Below, piece after piece: positions 50,808 through 59,650 of a DNA stretch of 64,000 bases (positions are counted from its first letter, which is position 1; each line of letters begins with the position of its first letter). The stretch is from Myxococcus fulvus (GTDB taxonomy: Bacteria; Myxococcota; Myxococcia; Myxococcales; Myxococcaceae): the NCBI RefSeq assembly GCF_900111765.1, contig NZ_FOIB01000013.1, forward strand, positions 124,001 to 188,000, written 5' to 3'. The translations under genes and the position numbers were made by a program. The notes beneath the pieces are model-generated. The model saw only the letters and a list, made by a program, of their open reading frames with translations. It was not told where the DNA came from and did not search any database.

Positions 50808-52271
50808 TCAGAGCCGCTCGAGGAAGCGCAGCAGGTCCTGCTTCTGGGCGGGGCTGAGCGACTCGGGTGGCGCGCCGGGGAACTCCGGGGGATGCACGGG
50901 AGGCAGCTGGAGCGGGGCCGTGAAGGGGATGACGAACTGGCTGTAGAGGTCGACCACGCCCTTCAGCGTCTCGATGCTGTTGTCGTGGAAGTACGGCGCC
51001 GTCCTCGCGGCCCCTCGGAGCGTGGGGATGTCGAAGGCCTCGAAGTCCAGGGGGTTGCCGGTGACGAGCGCCCGGCCAGGGTCGGTGGTGAAGGCCTGGG
51101 GGAAGAGGTTGGGGCCGACGATGGGCGCTCCGTTCTCGTCCACGGCGGGGTTCGGGTCGTACGGGTGCCCGCTCGCGGTGACGGGGATGGGCGGCAGGTC
51201 CGTCACCTGCTGTGTCCGGGTTCCGTCCGTGTAGAAGCGGAACCGGTAGCGCGGCAGCTCCAGCGAGGCGTTGTACAGCGTGGGGAACTGGCCAATCTGT
51301 CCCAGGTACGTGAAGCCGCTGATGGCGATGTTCAGGATGTCGGGCGTCTGGCGTTGGCCCTGCACGGGGACGGGGCCCGTGCCCGGGACGTTCGTGAAGA
51401 CGACGTTGCCGTCGGGCTTCGTCACCGGGAAGCCGGAGGCGACCTCGAGCATCGCCGGCTGGGAGATGTGGCTGACGGTGGCGCTGCCGTGGCACGGCTC
51501 GCAGCCGACCTTGAAGACCTCGCGACCGCGCGTCTCGGCGGGCGTGAGCCACAGGAAGTCCTCGGGCGACGGGATGCGCGAGAGCGGGACGCCCGCGTCG
51601 AGCAGGCTCGCGACGAAGCGCGGGCGGGACGAGGTGAACGCATCGCGCTGGAAGCCCGCCAACTGGCGCAGCTGCGAGCGGGGGACGGCGCCGCCCTGGC
51701 TGTGGCTGGTGATGGCGGCCTGGGCCTGGTCCTCCAGGTTGGACTCACGGCCGTCGAGCTGGAAGAAGGGACCGGTGAGGGCCACGTCCTGGATGCTCGG
51801 CACGCCTCGCCAGACAAAGACCTTCCGGTCCGCCGGGGTGATGACCTGCCCCTGGGCGTCGATGACATCCATGTTGTCGGGCAGGGACAGGACGACGCGC
51901 ACCAATCCCTTCTTCAGGTGCTCATACGTGGGCACCGCCGCGTTCGGGTTGTCCGCGTCGATGGGATGGAAGAGCACGTCCTGCGGATTGGAGGCATGCA
52001 GCGCCTGGACGTGCGCGGGCTTGAGCGCGGTGCTGTCGTCGAGCACGTGGCAGGTGGCGCACGAGCGACCGTTCGTGTTCGGGAAGGCGTGGGTGAACAG
52101 GCGCTTGCCGGGGGCGGTGACGCTCGGCGCTGCCTGGGTTTTGGCGGTCGCGGTGGGCTCCGTCGCGATGGCCTCGGGGACGTCCCGCTCCGACTCGGCG
52201 GGGGTGCAATGCGTCAGTCCGCCCAGCGCGAGCACGCCGGCGAAGCGCAGGAAGATGCGCGTGGGAATCAT
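50808..52271 (-). CDS. Di-heme cytochrome c peroxidase-like lipoprotein
   Basis: A 487-residue exported protein with a hydrophobic N-terminus ending in LTHC, a possible lipobox. Two CxxCH haem-binding motifs are present: CATCH near residue 71 and CEPCH near residue 265. The second is followed by regions like DILNIAISGFTYLG and DIPTLRGAARTAPYFHDNSIETL, which match the MauG/cytochrome-c-peroxidase family (the latter carries the conserved P-Y-F-H-D-N-S segment). It probably reduces peroxide or oxidises a partner in the periplasm. Whether the distal haem ligand set suits peroxidase or MauG-like activity cannot be judged by eye. Confidence 0.85.
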   Translation of the reverse strand: MIPTRIFLRFAGVLALGGLTHCTPAESERDVPEAIATEPTATAKTQAAPSVTAPGKRLFTHAFPNTNGRSCATCHVLDDSTALKPAHVQALHASNPQDVLFHPIDADNPNAAVPTYEHLKKGLVRVVLSLPDNMDVIDAQGQVITPADRKVFVWRGVPSIQDVALTGPFFQLDGRESNLEDQAQAAITSHSQGGAVPRSQLRQLAGFQRDAFTSSRPRFVASLLDAGVPLSRIPSPEDFLWLTPAETRGREVFKVGCEPCHGSATVSHISQPAMLEVASGFPVTKPDGNVVFTNVPGTGPVPVQGQRQTPDILNIAISGFTYLGQIGQFPTLYNASLELPRYRFRFYTDGTRTQQVTDLPPIPVTASGHPYDPNPAVDENGAPIVGPNLFPQAFTTDPGRALVTGNPLDFEAFDIPTLRGAARTAPYFHDNSIETLKGVVDLYSQFVIPFTAPLQLPPVHPPEFPGAPPESLSPAQKQDLLRFLERL

Positions 52272-52398
52272 GGAGTCTCCAGGGGTGTGGACTCCCTGGA
52301 ACACCGGGCTCATCCCGAACTGTCACCTGTCGGTCCGCATGCAATCGATGTTGGACTCGTGCGAAGGGGGATGCTGAGTTGCCAGCACCGAGACCTCC

Positions 52399-54534
52399 AT
52401 GCGCCTTCGCCTGCTCCCGTTCGTCGCCGTGCTCGTGTCGCTCCCCGCCTTCGCCCAGCCCCCGGTGTCCCCCGTGGGGCCCGTGTCGCCCACCACCGGA
52501 CTGGTGCTGCGGGACGACGTGGTGCGCGCCCTCATCTCGGAGAGCTCCGGGGACCGCATCCATGACGGGGTGCAGCGCCTGTCGCTGCTCGCCCGGGACA
52601 ACGCGGAGGGCTACGGGCAGGCGGCGGAGTGGATCGCCGCGAGCGCGAAGGCCGCGGGGCTCCAGGACGTCCGTGTCGAGCCGATGAAGGAGGAGCCCCA
52701 GTGGCGTGCCACGCGGGGCGAGTTGTGGGTGTCCGGTCCGCACCGCTACAAGGTGACGTCGCATGCCGACCAGCCCATGGCGCTGGCGCTGCGCAGCGGC
52801 GGCTTCGAGGGCAAGGCGCTGGAGCTGGTCGACGTGGGGCAGGGCAACCAGGACTCGGACTACGCGGGCAAGGACTTCAAGGGCAAGGTGGTGCTCACGC
52901 GAGGGCACCCCGTCGCCGTCCTGCGCCGGGCGGTCGGGAAGCTCGGCGCGGTGGGCGTGGTCTCCTCGTACTCGACGCCGCCCTGGAACCAGCCGCACCG
53001 CATGGACGGGGACTTCCCCGACCAGATTGGCTGGGCCGTGGTGCCGCCAGGGATTCGGCCGGAGGGGCAAGAGGCGCCCTTCCTGTTCATGCTCACCGAC
53101 CGCCAGGCACGCGAGCTGCGAGCGCAGCTCCTGACGGGGCCGATGAAGGTGGACGTGAGCATCGCCACCGAGACGAAGCCGGGGCACTACGCCATCGTCA
53201 GCGGCGTCATCCCTGGCCAGCGCTCGGACGAGGAGATTGTCCTCACCGCGCACCTGGACCACTACAAGCCGGGGGCCAATGACAACGCCTCGGGCGCGGC
53301 CACGGTGCTGGAGATGGTGCGCACCTACACCACGCTCATCCGGGACGGTGTGCTGCCGCCTCCGGTGCGCACCGTGCGGGTGCTGTGGCTGCCGGAGTTC
53401 GAGGGGACGCGCGAGTGGTTCGAGCACCATGGCGCGGAGCCGGTGCGGCGGGTGGCGCACTACAACTTCGACATGCTCGGCGCGAGCCTGACGAAGGTGC
53501 ACTCACGCTTCTCCGCGTCGTACACGCCGGACTGGCTGGGCAGCTTCGTGAACGCGGTGACGGAGTCCACCGTGGCGTTCATGAACCGCTTCAACGCGGT
53601 GACGTATCCGTCGCGCAAGGACTTCCGCATCGGCTCCGTCACCGGCTCGCGCGAGCCGATGGACATGCACCTGGAGCGCTATGGCCGGGGCTCGGACCAC
53701 CAGCTCTTCAATGACCACGGCATCCCGGGCGTGGCCTTCTCCACCTGGCCGGATGACGCGTACCACACGAGCGGGGACCGGCCGGAGAACGTGGACCCCA
53801 CGCAGCTGCACCGCGCGGCGTTCGCGGGGCTGGCCTCCATCACCGTCGCCGCCTGGACGGAGGGCCCGGGGGCGCTGGAGCTGGCGCGGCTGGTGTCGGT
53901 GCACGGCGCCCGGCGCGTGGCGGAGGACGAGTTCCGGGCTCGGAAGGACCTGGCAGCGGCGCCCGCCGAGCAGGTCGCAGGCACCTACCGGCTCGCGCGC
54001 GCGGTGGTGCGCGCCGCCTACGCGCGAGAGCGAGAGGCGCTGCGCTCGTGTCAGCCGTTGGGCGCGCCGGCCGCGTCGGTGAAGACGCTGACGAAGCTGT
54101 TGGACCGCGCCGAGGAGCAGGCGCTGGAGCGCGTGGAGGCGGATGGCAAGGCGCGTGGCGTCTCGCTCAAGGAGCCCGCCGCGACGGAGGCGGAGCGCCG
54201 CGCCCGTGCCTTCGTCCCGCGTCGGGTGAAGGGCAAGGAGCTTGCCTCCTTCGATGAGCTGGCGGGCAAGGTGGCTCCGGCGGAGCAGCCTCGGGTGGCC
54301 GCGGTGCAGGCGGCGTTCCGCGACGCGGCGTCGGCGCTGCGGGAGCAGGGTGAGAGCGAGCTGCGCTTCTACCAACTGCCCGATGCCATCGCGAGCTACG
54401 CGGACGGCCGTCGCTCCGTGGCGGACATCCGCGACGCGGCCTATGCGGAGTACGGGTACGTCTTCCCGGTGGCGGCGCTCGTGGAGCTCTTCGCGCTGCT
54501 CCAGCAGGGCGGCATCATGACGAGCACGCGCTGA
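52399..54534 (+). CDS. Secreted M28 family zinc aminopeptidase with C-terminal extension
   Basis: A 711-residue protein with a cleavable signal peptide (ends near LPAFAQP). The metallopeptidase domain has the co-catalytic zinc ligands in LTAHLDHYKPGANDNASG (His, bridging Asp), LPEFEGTREWFEHH (Glu pair), NFDMLGA (Asp) and DHQLFNDHGIPG (His). A protease-associated-like insert lies between about 100 and 250. After residue 520 comes a charged helical extension of about 190 residues without a known family. It would act outside the cytoplasm on peptides, fitting a predatory, protein-degrading lifestyle. Confidence 0.87.
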   Translation: MRLRLLPFVAVLVSLPAFAQPPVSPVGPVSPTTGLVLRDDVVRALISESSGDRIHDGVQRLSLLARDNAEGYGQAAEWIAASAKAAGLQDVRVEPMKEEPQWRATRGELWVSGPHRYKVTSHADQPMALALRSGGFEGKALELVDVGQGNQDSDYAGKDFKGKVVLTRGHPVAVLRRAVGKLGAVGVVSSYSTPPWNQPHRMDGDFPDQIGWAVVPPGIRPEGQEAPFLFMLTDRQARELRAQLLTGPMKVDVSIATETKPGHYAIVSGVIPGQRSDEEIVLTAHLDHYKPGANDNASGAATVLEMVRTYTTLIRDGVLPPPVRTVRVLWLPEFEGTREWFEHHGAEPVRRVAHYNFDMLGASLTKVHSRFSASYTPDWLGSFVNAVTESTVAFMNRFNAVTYPSRKDFRIGSVTGSREPMDMHLERYGRGSDHQLFNDHGIPGVAFSTWPDDAYHTSGDRPENVDPTQLHRAAFAGLASITVAAWTEGPGALELARLVSVHGARRVAEDEFRARKDLAAAPAEQVAGTYRLARAVVRAAYAREREALRSCQPLGAPAASVKTLTKLLDRAEEQALERVEADGKARGVSLKEPAATEAERRARAFVPRRVKGKELASFDELAGKVAPAEQPRVAAVQAAFRDAASALREQGESELRFYQLPDAIASYADGRRSVADIRDAAYAEYGYVFPVAALVELFALLQQGGIMTSTR

Positions 54535-54542
54535 GGCCCGAA

Positions 54543-54569
54543 GGCCCCCGCGAATCACGCGCGGGGGCC
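54543..54569. terminator. Strong bidirectional hairpin between convergent genes
   Basis: GGCCCCCGCG at 54543-54552 pairs perfectly with CGCGGGGGCC at 54560-54569 around a seven-base loop, between stops at 54534 and 54581. Confidence 0.65.
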
Positions 54570-54580
54570 GTGGCGCGGGA

Positions 54581-55192
54581 CTACAGCGACAGGCGCTTCT
54601 TGACGAAGGTCATCCCCGGAGAACCCAGGTCCTTGAACCAGCTCGGCAGCTTGGGGGCGGTGAGGGCCGCGGTCATCGTCTCCAGCCACTGGGGGAAGGA
54701 CTCGAAGTCCGGCGTGGCGTCCTCGGGGTTGTGCCACGCCCCGGTCGCGAGCACCCGGGCGCGCGGCTGGTCCTGGTGGTGGTAGTAGATGGGGTACTCG
54801 CCGTTGGCGCCCGGCTTGCTCACGTCGAAGCACCACACGGCGTCGCCGCCCGCCTCCGCGAAGCCGACCAGGTGGTTGGTGGAGAGGTCCACGCCCTCCT
54901 CGATGGAGACGCCCTCGGGCAGGTGGACCAGGTCCTCGTTCGCGCTGGCGATGTCCTCCGCGTCGTAGAGCCAGAAGCCCAGGTCCATGCCGTCCGCTTG
55001 GAGGCTCCGCTCCGCGATGCACAGGCCCAGCGCGAGCGCCTCGCGATAGCTGGGCGGCGGCGTCCAGCTCAGGGTCCCGAAGTGCGGCTTCACGGCCTTC
55101 ACCAACTCGTCGGCCGAGATGGGCTCGGAGATCGTCAACTCCAGCAGCTTCGACTGCTTCAACGCTTCGATGGACTGGGAGACCTGTTTCAT
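54581..55192 (-). CDS. SUKH (SMI1/KNR4)-like protein
   Basis: A 203-residue cytoplasmic protein. The region PPSYREALALG matches the P-x-x-Y/F-R start of SUKH domains, and LVGFAEAGGDAVWCFDVSK with YPIYYHHQDQ matches the later G-D-x-W/Y core strand, followed by a final FESFPQWLETM helix. SUKH proteins often act as immunity proteins against contact-dependent toxins, but many are solitary. No toxin gene is adjacent, so an immunity role is only a possibility. Confidence 0.72.
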   Translation of the reverse strand: MKQVSQSIEALKQSKLLELTISEPISADELVKAVKPHFGTLSWTPPPSYREALALGLCIAERSLQADGMDLGFWLYDAEDIASANEDLVHLPEGVSIEEGVDLSTNHLVGFAEAGGDAVWCFDVSKPGANGEYPIYYHHQDQPRARVLATGAWHNPEDATPDFESFPQWLETMTAALTAPKLPSWFKDLGSPGMTFVKKRLSL

Positions 55193-55284
55193 GCGCGCGG
55201 ACGCTAGCCCGCGACCCAGGCGAAACCAACGACGTCCGACGCCGACGTCGGGCGCGGGACATCACGGCTCCTGGCGCGCCTGAA

Positions 55285-58200
55285 TCATCGCTTCGCGGGC
55301 TGTGCGAGCCACGCGTCGATGCGTTCACGCAAGGCCTGGGAGGCGCCATCCGTGAGGGCCAGCTGCTTCGCCTCGGTGGCGAGCCGCGACGCGCGAGCGC
55401 GGTCCCTGCCCGACTCCCAGAGCGCCCGGGCGAGCATGAAGCGCGCATCCGTGCGCTGACCCGGCAGGGGGCGCGCCTGCTCCCAGCCCGCGACGGCGCG
55501 CTCCAGGGGCGCGATGGCCTCGGCGGGGCGATGGAGGAGCAGGTACACGCTCCCCAGGTCGAGGAGGGACGCGGTCCATCGCTCGTCGGCGTCATCCGGC
55601 AACGCGAGCTGGAGGTCGACGGCCCGCTGGAAGTAGGGCAGCACCTCCTCGTGGCGCTGTTGTCGCATGAGCGCGCGCCCGAGCAGCCGCAGGGTGGAGA
55701 TGAGGATGGGGTGCTGGGGGCCGAAGTGCGCCTCTCGGATGGTGAGCAGTTGTCGGAAGTGCTCCTCTGAAAGCCGGTAGTCGCCAGCTTGGAGGCGGAG
55801 CACCCCGAGGTTGCCGTGGATGACGGCCGCGCCCTGGCTCTTGGGGCCGTCCGTCTTCTCGGCGATGGCCAGGGCGCGGGCGTAGATGGGGAGCGCGTCC
55901 CGGAAGCGCTCCCGCACCACGAGCGTCGAGCCCAGGTCGTTGAGCGCGTCGTAGACGCGGGGGTGCTCCGGGCCCAGCGTGCGCTCCAGGATGGCCAGGG
56001 CCTCGCGGACCGTCCGCTCCGCCAGGTCCAGGTCCCGCGCGGTCTGCTCCTCGTTCGCGCGCTGGGGCTCGAAGGCGCCATCCCTCAGCACGGGGACGAG
56101 CGCCAGCCGCATGCGGGCCACTTCGGGGTGCTCGTCGCCGAGAGTCCTTCGGGTGATGTCCACGGCGCGCTCCAGCGTCGCTCGGGCCTGGGGCAACCGG
56201 GCGTCGCGCCACTGGCTGACGCCGAGCTCCAGCAGGACGTCCGCCACCTCGAGGCTGTCGGCACCGAAGGCCTGCTCCGCCAGGAGCAGGGCCTGCTCCT
56301 GTTGCATCGCCGCCTCCGGATAGTGCCGCTGCATGCGCAGCAGGGTCCCCGCGTAGGTGAGGAGCTGGATGCGCGCCAGCAGGTGTCCGTCCCCCAGCCG
56401 CTCCAGCGCCGCGGCGGCGCGGTCCTTCCATCGCGCGGCCAGTTCGTACTCGTCCAGGCCGATGCAGGACACTCGGACCAGGAGTATCCACGCGCGTGTC
56501 GCCACGGCGTCCTGGCGCGTGGCCTCCGCGGCGTCCAGGGCCTCGAAGAGCGCGCTCTCCGCGCTCCGCCAGCGACCTGCTCCCTCGCGCAGCTCACCCA
56601 GCAGCAACGAGAGCTCCGCGAGCGCGCGCCGATGCCCGGCCTCCTTCGCGACGCGCGCCGCCGGCTCCACGAGCGAGATTCCCTCCTCGTAGCGACCGGT
56701 GGCGAGGAGCGCTCGACCCCGGGCCAGGGTCGACGAATGCGCGGAGGCGCCGGTGTCGACGGCTTCATGAGGGGCACCCGGCGCGTGCTCCTCGGTGCAG
56801 GCCGTGACGGGCAAGAGGCCCGTCGCCGCGCGGTGCGCCTCATCCACCGTCCTCGCGTTCGCCTGGGACAGGAGCGTGGTGAGCGCGGAGACCTCCGCGA
56901 GCCGGTTGTCGAGGCAGCGCATGCGCCACCCCGTCACCGCCTCGGCTGGCGCCTCACGGGCCTGGGAGCTCAGGCAGGTGTCGGTGCGCATCCGCTCCCA
57001 GGAGGCGGTATAGGCGTCCAGCTCGCGGCGGACGCGTTCCCAGGCCGCCAGGGCGTAGGGCCGTCCCGTGGCGGTGAAGGCGGCCTGGATGCTGGCCTGC
57101 TGCGCCGGGCCCCAGACGTGGGTGAGCTCCTCCTTCGCGCCGTCGCAGGCCCGGCGGGAGTGGAGGACATGGGTGAGTCCCACGGCCAGGGCCAGCAGGG
57201 CTCCTCCTCCCGCGAGCAGCAGGCCGCGTCGTCGACGCGCGGTGGGGTCCTTCCCCAGGGCGTCCAGCAGCGCGGTGAGGGTGGGGAAGCGCTCCGAGGG
57301 CGCGTCGGCGAGCCCTCGCGCGAGGACGCGGCGCGGCCACGTCGGGACGCGCGAGCCCGGGGGGAGGGGCGCGAGCTGCCTTACGCCGGGCGCTTCGCCC
57401 GTGAAGGGCGGGACGCCGTAGAGGGCCTCGTGGAGCGCGAAGCAGAAGGAGAACTGGTCGGCCGCGGGGCTCGCGAGTGAGGCGTCCTGGAGCACCTCCG
57501 GCGCGGTGTACGCGCGCTGGAGCGGCGCCTTGCGCTTCGACAGGCCGAAGCCGGTGACGTGGACGCGTCCCTCCGCGCTGACCCGGATCTGGTCGGGTCC
57601 GAAGTCTCCGTGCGTGATGCCCACCGCATGCGCGGCCGCGAGCCCTCGGCCCGCGTCGATGAAGACGTCGAGCACCTGTCGCGACGTGCGAGGCGAAGCC
57701 GCCAGCCAGCCGGGCAGCGTCTGGGGTTCCACCCGCTCCATGGCGAGGAAGACATGGGGTCCGAAGGTGCCCACGTCGTAGATGGCCACGACGTTGGGAT
57801 GGGAGATGCGGGCCCGCGCCTGGGCTTCACGCAGCAGGAGGGCGCGCTCCTCCTGCTCGGCGTCGGTGCCGGGCGCGCTGGTGCGCAGCAGCTCCAGGGC
57901 GACGCGGCGCTCCAGCTCCGGGTCGTACGCGTCGTACACGGCGCTCAGGTCGGTGGCAGCCATCAGCTCGACCAGCAGATAGCGGCCGACCGTGGTTCCC
58001 TTCGCTGGAGCCCATGCCGTGGAAGGTGTGATGTCGGAGCTGGAGCTCATGTCACTGGGAGGTGACGAAATCCAGTACAGCGGGTCACCATCGTGTGAAA
58101 TCACCAGGGCGTGTCGTCCCAGTTTCAGCGTCTCTTCGAGCCCCGTGACAGGCGCGTGGAAGACGCGCTCGCTCCGGGTGGGCGCGAGCAGGCCCTCGGC

Positions 58201-58512
58201 GGCGAGGACGTATTCAGGGAACACGTCCTTCATCTCCAGCGGGGCGTGGAGGAGGAGCACCAGGTACGCGTCGCGACGGAGGCCGGCCAGGATGTCGGAA
58301 GGCTGGAAGTCATCGCTCGTCGCGACGATGGGAGCCCGGGTCTGTTGATAGGTGCCCGTGCGCGGGTCGAAGTCGAAGATGGCGAGCGCCGCGGGCCGCA
58401 ACGAGGGCAGGGTGCTCGTCAAGAACCGCTCGACGGCGGTCCAGCCAGGATGCCGCGAACCGGCGGACAGGGCCCATTCCTGGTACGTCCGCTCGCCGTC
58501 CACTGGCCGCAT
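55285..58512 (-). CDS. Membrane TPR protein with a degenerate Ser/Thr kinase (pseudokinase) domain
   Basis: A 1,075-residue protein. Residues 1-165 form an N-terminal region of unknown type. Residues about 175-420 have the protein-kinase outline but have lost the key residues: no glycine loop (ELMAATDLSAVYDAYD), VAxK reads VALE (E207), the catalytic loop HRDFKPDN reads H301-G-D-F-G-P-D-Q, and DFG reads GFG (G321). A transmembrane helix (GLLLAGGGALLALAVGLTHVL) follows near 450, then about ten tetratricopeptide-like repeats to the C-terminus. Catalytic members with this layout are frequent in myxobacteria. ATG 58512 has an AAGGA site; upstream ATG 58548 is less likely. Confidence 0.85.
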   Translation of the reverse strand: MRPVDGERTYQEWALSAGSRHPGWTAVERFLTSTLPSLRPAALAIFDFDPRTGTYQQTRAPIVATSDDFQPSDILAGLRRDAYLVLLLHAPLEMKDVFPEYVLAAEGLLAPTRSERVFHAPVTGLEETLKLGRHALVISHDGDPLYWISSPPSDMSSSSDITPSTAWAPAKGTTVGRYLLVELMAATDLSAVYDAYDPELERRVALELLRTSAPGTDAEQEERALLLREAQARARISHPNVVAIYDVGTFGPHVFLAMERVEPQTLPGWLAASPRTSRQVLDVFIDAGRGLAAAHAVGITHGDFGPDQIRVSAEGRVHVTGFGLSKRKAPLQRAYTAPEVLQDASLASPAADQFSFCFALHEALYGVPPFTGEAPGVRQLAPLPPGSRVPTWPRRVLARGLADAPSERFPTLTALLDALGKDPTARRRRGLLLAGGGALLALAVGLTHVLHSRRACDGAKEELTHVWGPAQQASIQAAFTATGRPYALAAWERVRRELDAYTASWERMRTDTCLSSQAREAPAEAVTGWRMRCLDNRLAEVSALTTLLSQANARTVDEAHRAATGLLPVTACTEEHAPGAPHEAVDTGASAHSSTLARGRALLATGRYEEGISLVEPAARVAKEAGHRRALAELSLLLGELREGAGRWRSAESALFEALDAAEATRQDAVATRAWILLVRVSCIGLDEYELAARWKDRAAAALERLGDGHLLARIQLLTYAGTLLRMQRHYPEAAMQQEQALLLAEQAFGADSLEVADVLLELGVSQWRDARLPQARATLERAVDITRRTLGDEHPEVARMRLALVPVLRDGAFEPQRANEEQTARDLDLAERTVREALAILERTLGPEHPRVYDALNDLGSTLVVRERFRDALPIYARALAIAEKTDGPKSQGAAVIHGNLGVLRLQAGDYRLSEEHFRQLLTIREAHFGPQHPILISTLRLLGRALMRQQRHEEVLPYFQRAVDLQLALPDDADERWTASLLDLGSVYLLLHRPAEAIAPLERAVAGWEQARPLPGQRTDARFMLARALWESGRDRARASRLATEAKQLALTDGASQALRERIDAWLAQPAKR

Positions 58513-58691
58513 GCGTTCCTTATGCGGCAAGGGGCGAGGACCTGGCAAGCCGCGGTGATGACAGCCCCGCGGGTTTCACCCAGGGGTATCGCCTGGACAT
58601 GATTCCAATCGCTTGGCGAGACCTCCCACCGGAGGAAGACCTGGATTATGTCTCGCGACAGGTCAAACCCGGACTCCTCGAAGGATTCACC

Positions 58692-59117
58692 ATGAAGCTC
58701 GCCTCCTTGTTCCCCGCCCCTCTGCCGACGGCGCCCAGCGTCGGCCTGTTGCTGCTGCGCCTCGTCGCCGGCATCGCGTTCATGTTTCACGGCTGGTCGA
58801 AGATTCAAAATCCGTTTGCCTGGATGGGCGCCGAGGCCCCCGTGCCCGGAATCCTCCAGGCGCTCGCGGCGCTCTCGGAGTTCGGCGGCGGGCTCGCGTG
58901 GGCGCTGGGCCTGCTCGTGCCCCTCGCGTCCCTGGGCCTCTTCTTCACCATGGCCGTCGCGACGCACGTGCACGCCGTGGTGAAGGGCGACCCGTTCGTC
59001 GGCCACGCCGGCAGCTATGAGCTGCCCCTGCTCTACCTGGTCATCGCGGTGGTGCTGATGACCGTGGGGCCCGGCCGCTTCGCCCTGGACACCTGGCTGC
59101 GCAAGAAGCTCGGCTGA
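58692..59117 (+). CDS. DoxX family membrane protein
   Basis: A 141-residue protein with four transmembrane helices. It reads LLLLRLVAGIAFMFHGWSKI, the typical first helix and FxxHGxxK motif of DoxX, followed by ILQALAALSEFGGGLAWALG and VATHVHAVVKGDPF. DoxX-like proteins sit in the inner membrane and have been tied to redox control and thiol stress, although the biochemical role varies. The start at 58692 has a GAAGGA site; the upstream in-frame ATG at 58599 would add a soluble segment and is rejected. Confidence 0.88.
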   Translation: MKLASLFPAPLPTAPSVGLLLLRLVAGIAFMFHGWSKIQNPFAWMGAEAPVPGILQALAALSEFGGGLAWALGLLVPLASLGLFFTMAVATHVHAVVKGDPFVGHAGSYELPLLYLVIAVVLMTVGPGRFALDTWLRKKLG

Positions 59118-59132
59118 GCGCTCACACGGCTC

Positions 59133-59156
59133 GGGGCGCCGATGTGCTGGCGCCCC
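59133..59156. terminator. Hairpin between convergent genes
   Basis: GGGGCGCC at 59133-59140 pairs perfectly with GGCGCCCC at 59149-59156 around an eight-base loop, between stops at 59117 and 59169. Confidence 0.55.
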
Positions 59157-59168
59157 ACCCGCGAAGCC

Positions 59169-59648
59169 TCACCCACCCACCGCGCCGCTTCGCAGGAGCA
59201 GGGCGGCGCGCTTGATGGCGGCCCGGATGCGGACATAGGTGCCGCACCGGCAGACGTTGTCACTCATCGCCGCGTCGATGTCCGCGTCGGACGGGTGGGC
59301 GTTCTTCTTCAGCAGCGCGACGGCGGCCATGATCTGCCCCGGCTGACAGAAGCCACACTGGGCCACGTCCTCCGTCATCCAGGCCTGCTGCACCGGATGC
59401 AGCCCCTGGGCGCCCAGTCCCTCGATGGTCATCACCTCGCGGCCTTGCAGCGTGCCCACCGGATGGATGCAGGGCCGGAAGGCCTCGCCGTCCAGGTGGC
59501 TGGTGCAGGCGCCGCACACCCCCACGCCGCAGCCATACTTGGGCCCCGTCACGCCCAGCACGTCGCGCAGCACCCACAGGAGCGACAGGTCCTCGGGCGC
59601 CTCCACCGACACCGTCTGGCCATTGAGGATGAATTGATGGGCCGGCAT
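59169..59648 (-). CDS. (2Fe-2S) subunit of a molybdenum hydroxylase (isoquinoline-1-oxidoreductase type)
   Basis: A 159-residue ferredoxin-like small subunit. The N-terminal plant-type cluster uses cysteines in YGCGVGVCGACTSH and FRPCIHP, and the C-terminal helical domain binds a second cluster through QCGFCQPGQ and NVCRCGTY. It transfers electrons from the molybdenum subunit encoded two bases upstream in the same operon. No FAD subunit is nearby, so electrons probably go to a cytochrome or membrane acceptor, as in isoquinoline oxidoreductase and related aldehyde dehydrogenases. Confidence 0.93.
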   Translation of the reverse strand: MPAHQFILNGQTVSVEAPEDLSLLWVLRDVLGVTGPKYGCGVGVCGACTSHLDGEAFRPCIHPVGTLQGREVMTIEGLGAQGLHPVQQAWMTEDVAQCGFCQPGQIMAAVALLKKNAHPSDADIDAAMSDNVCRCGTYVRIRAAIKRAALLLRSGAVGG

Positions 59649-59650
59649 GC

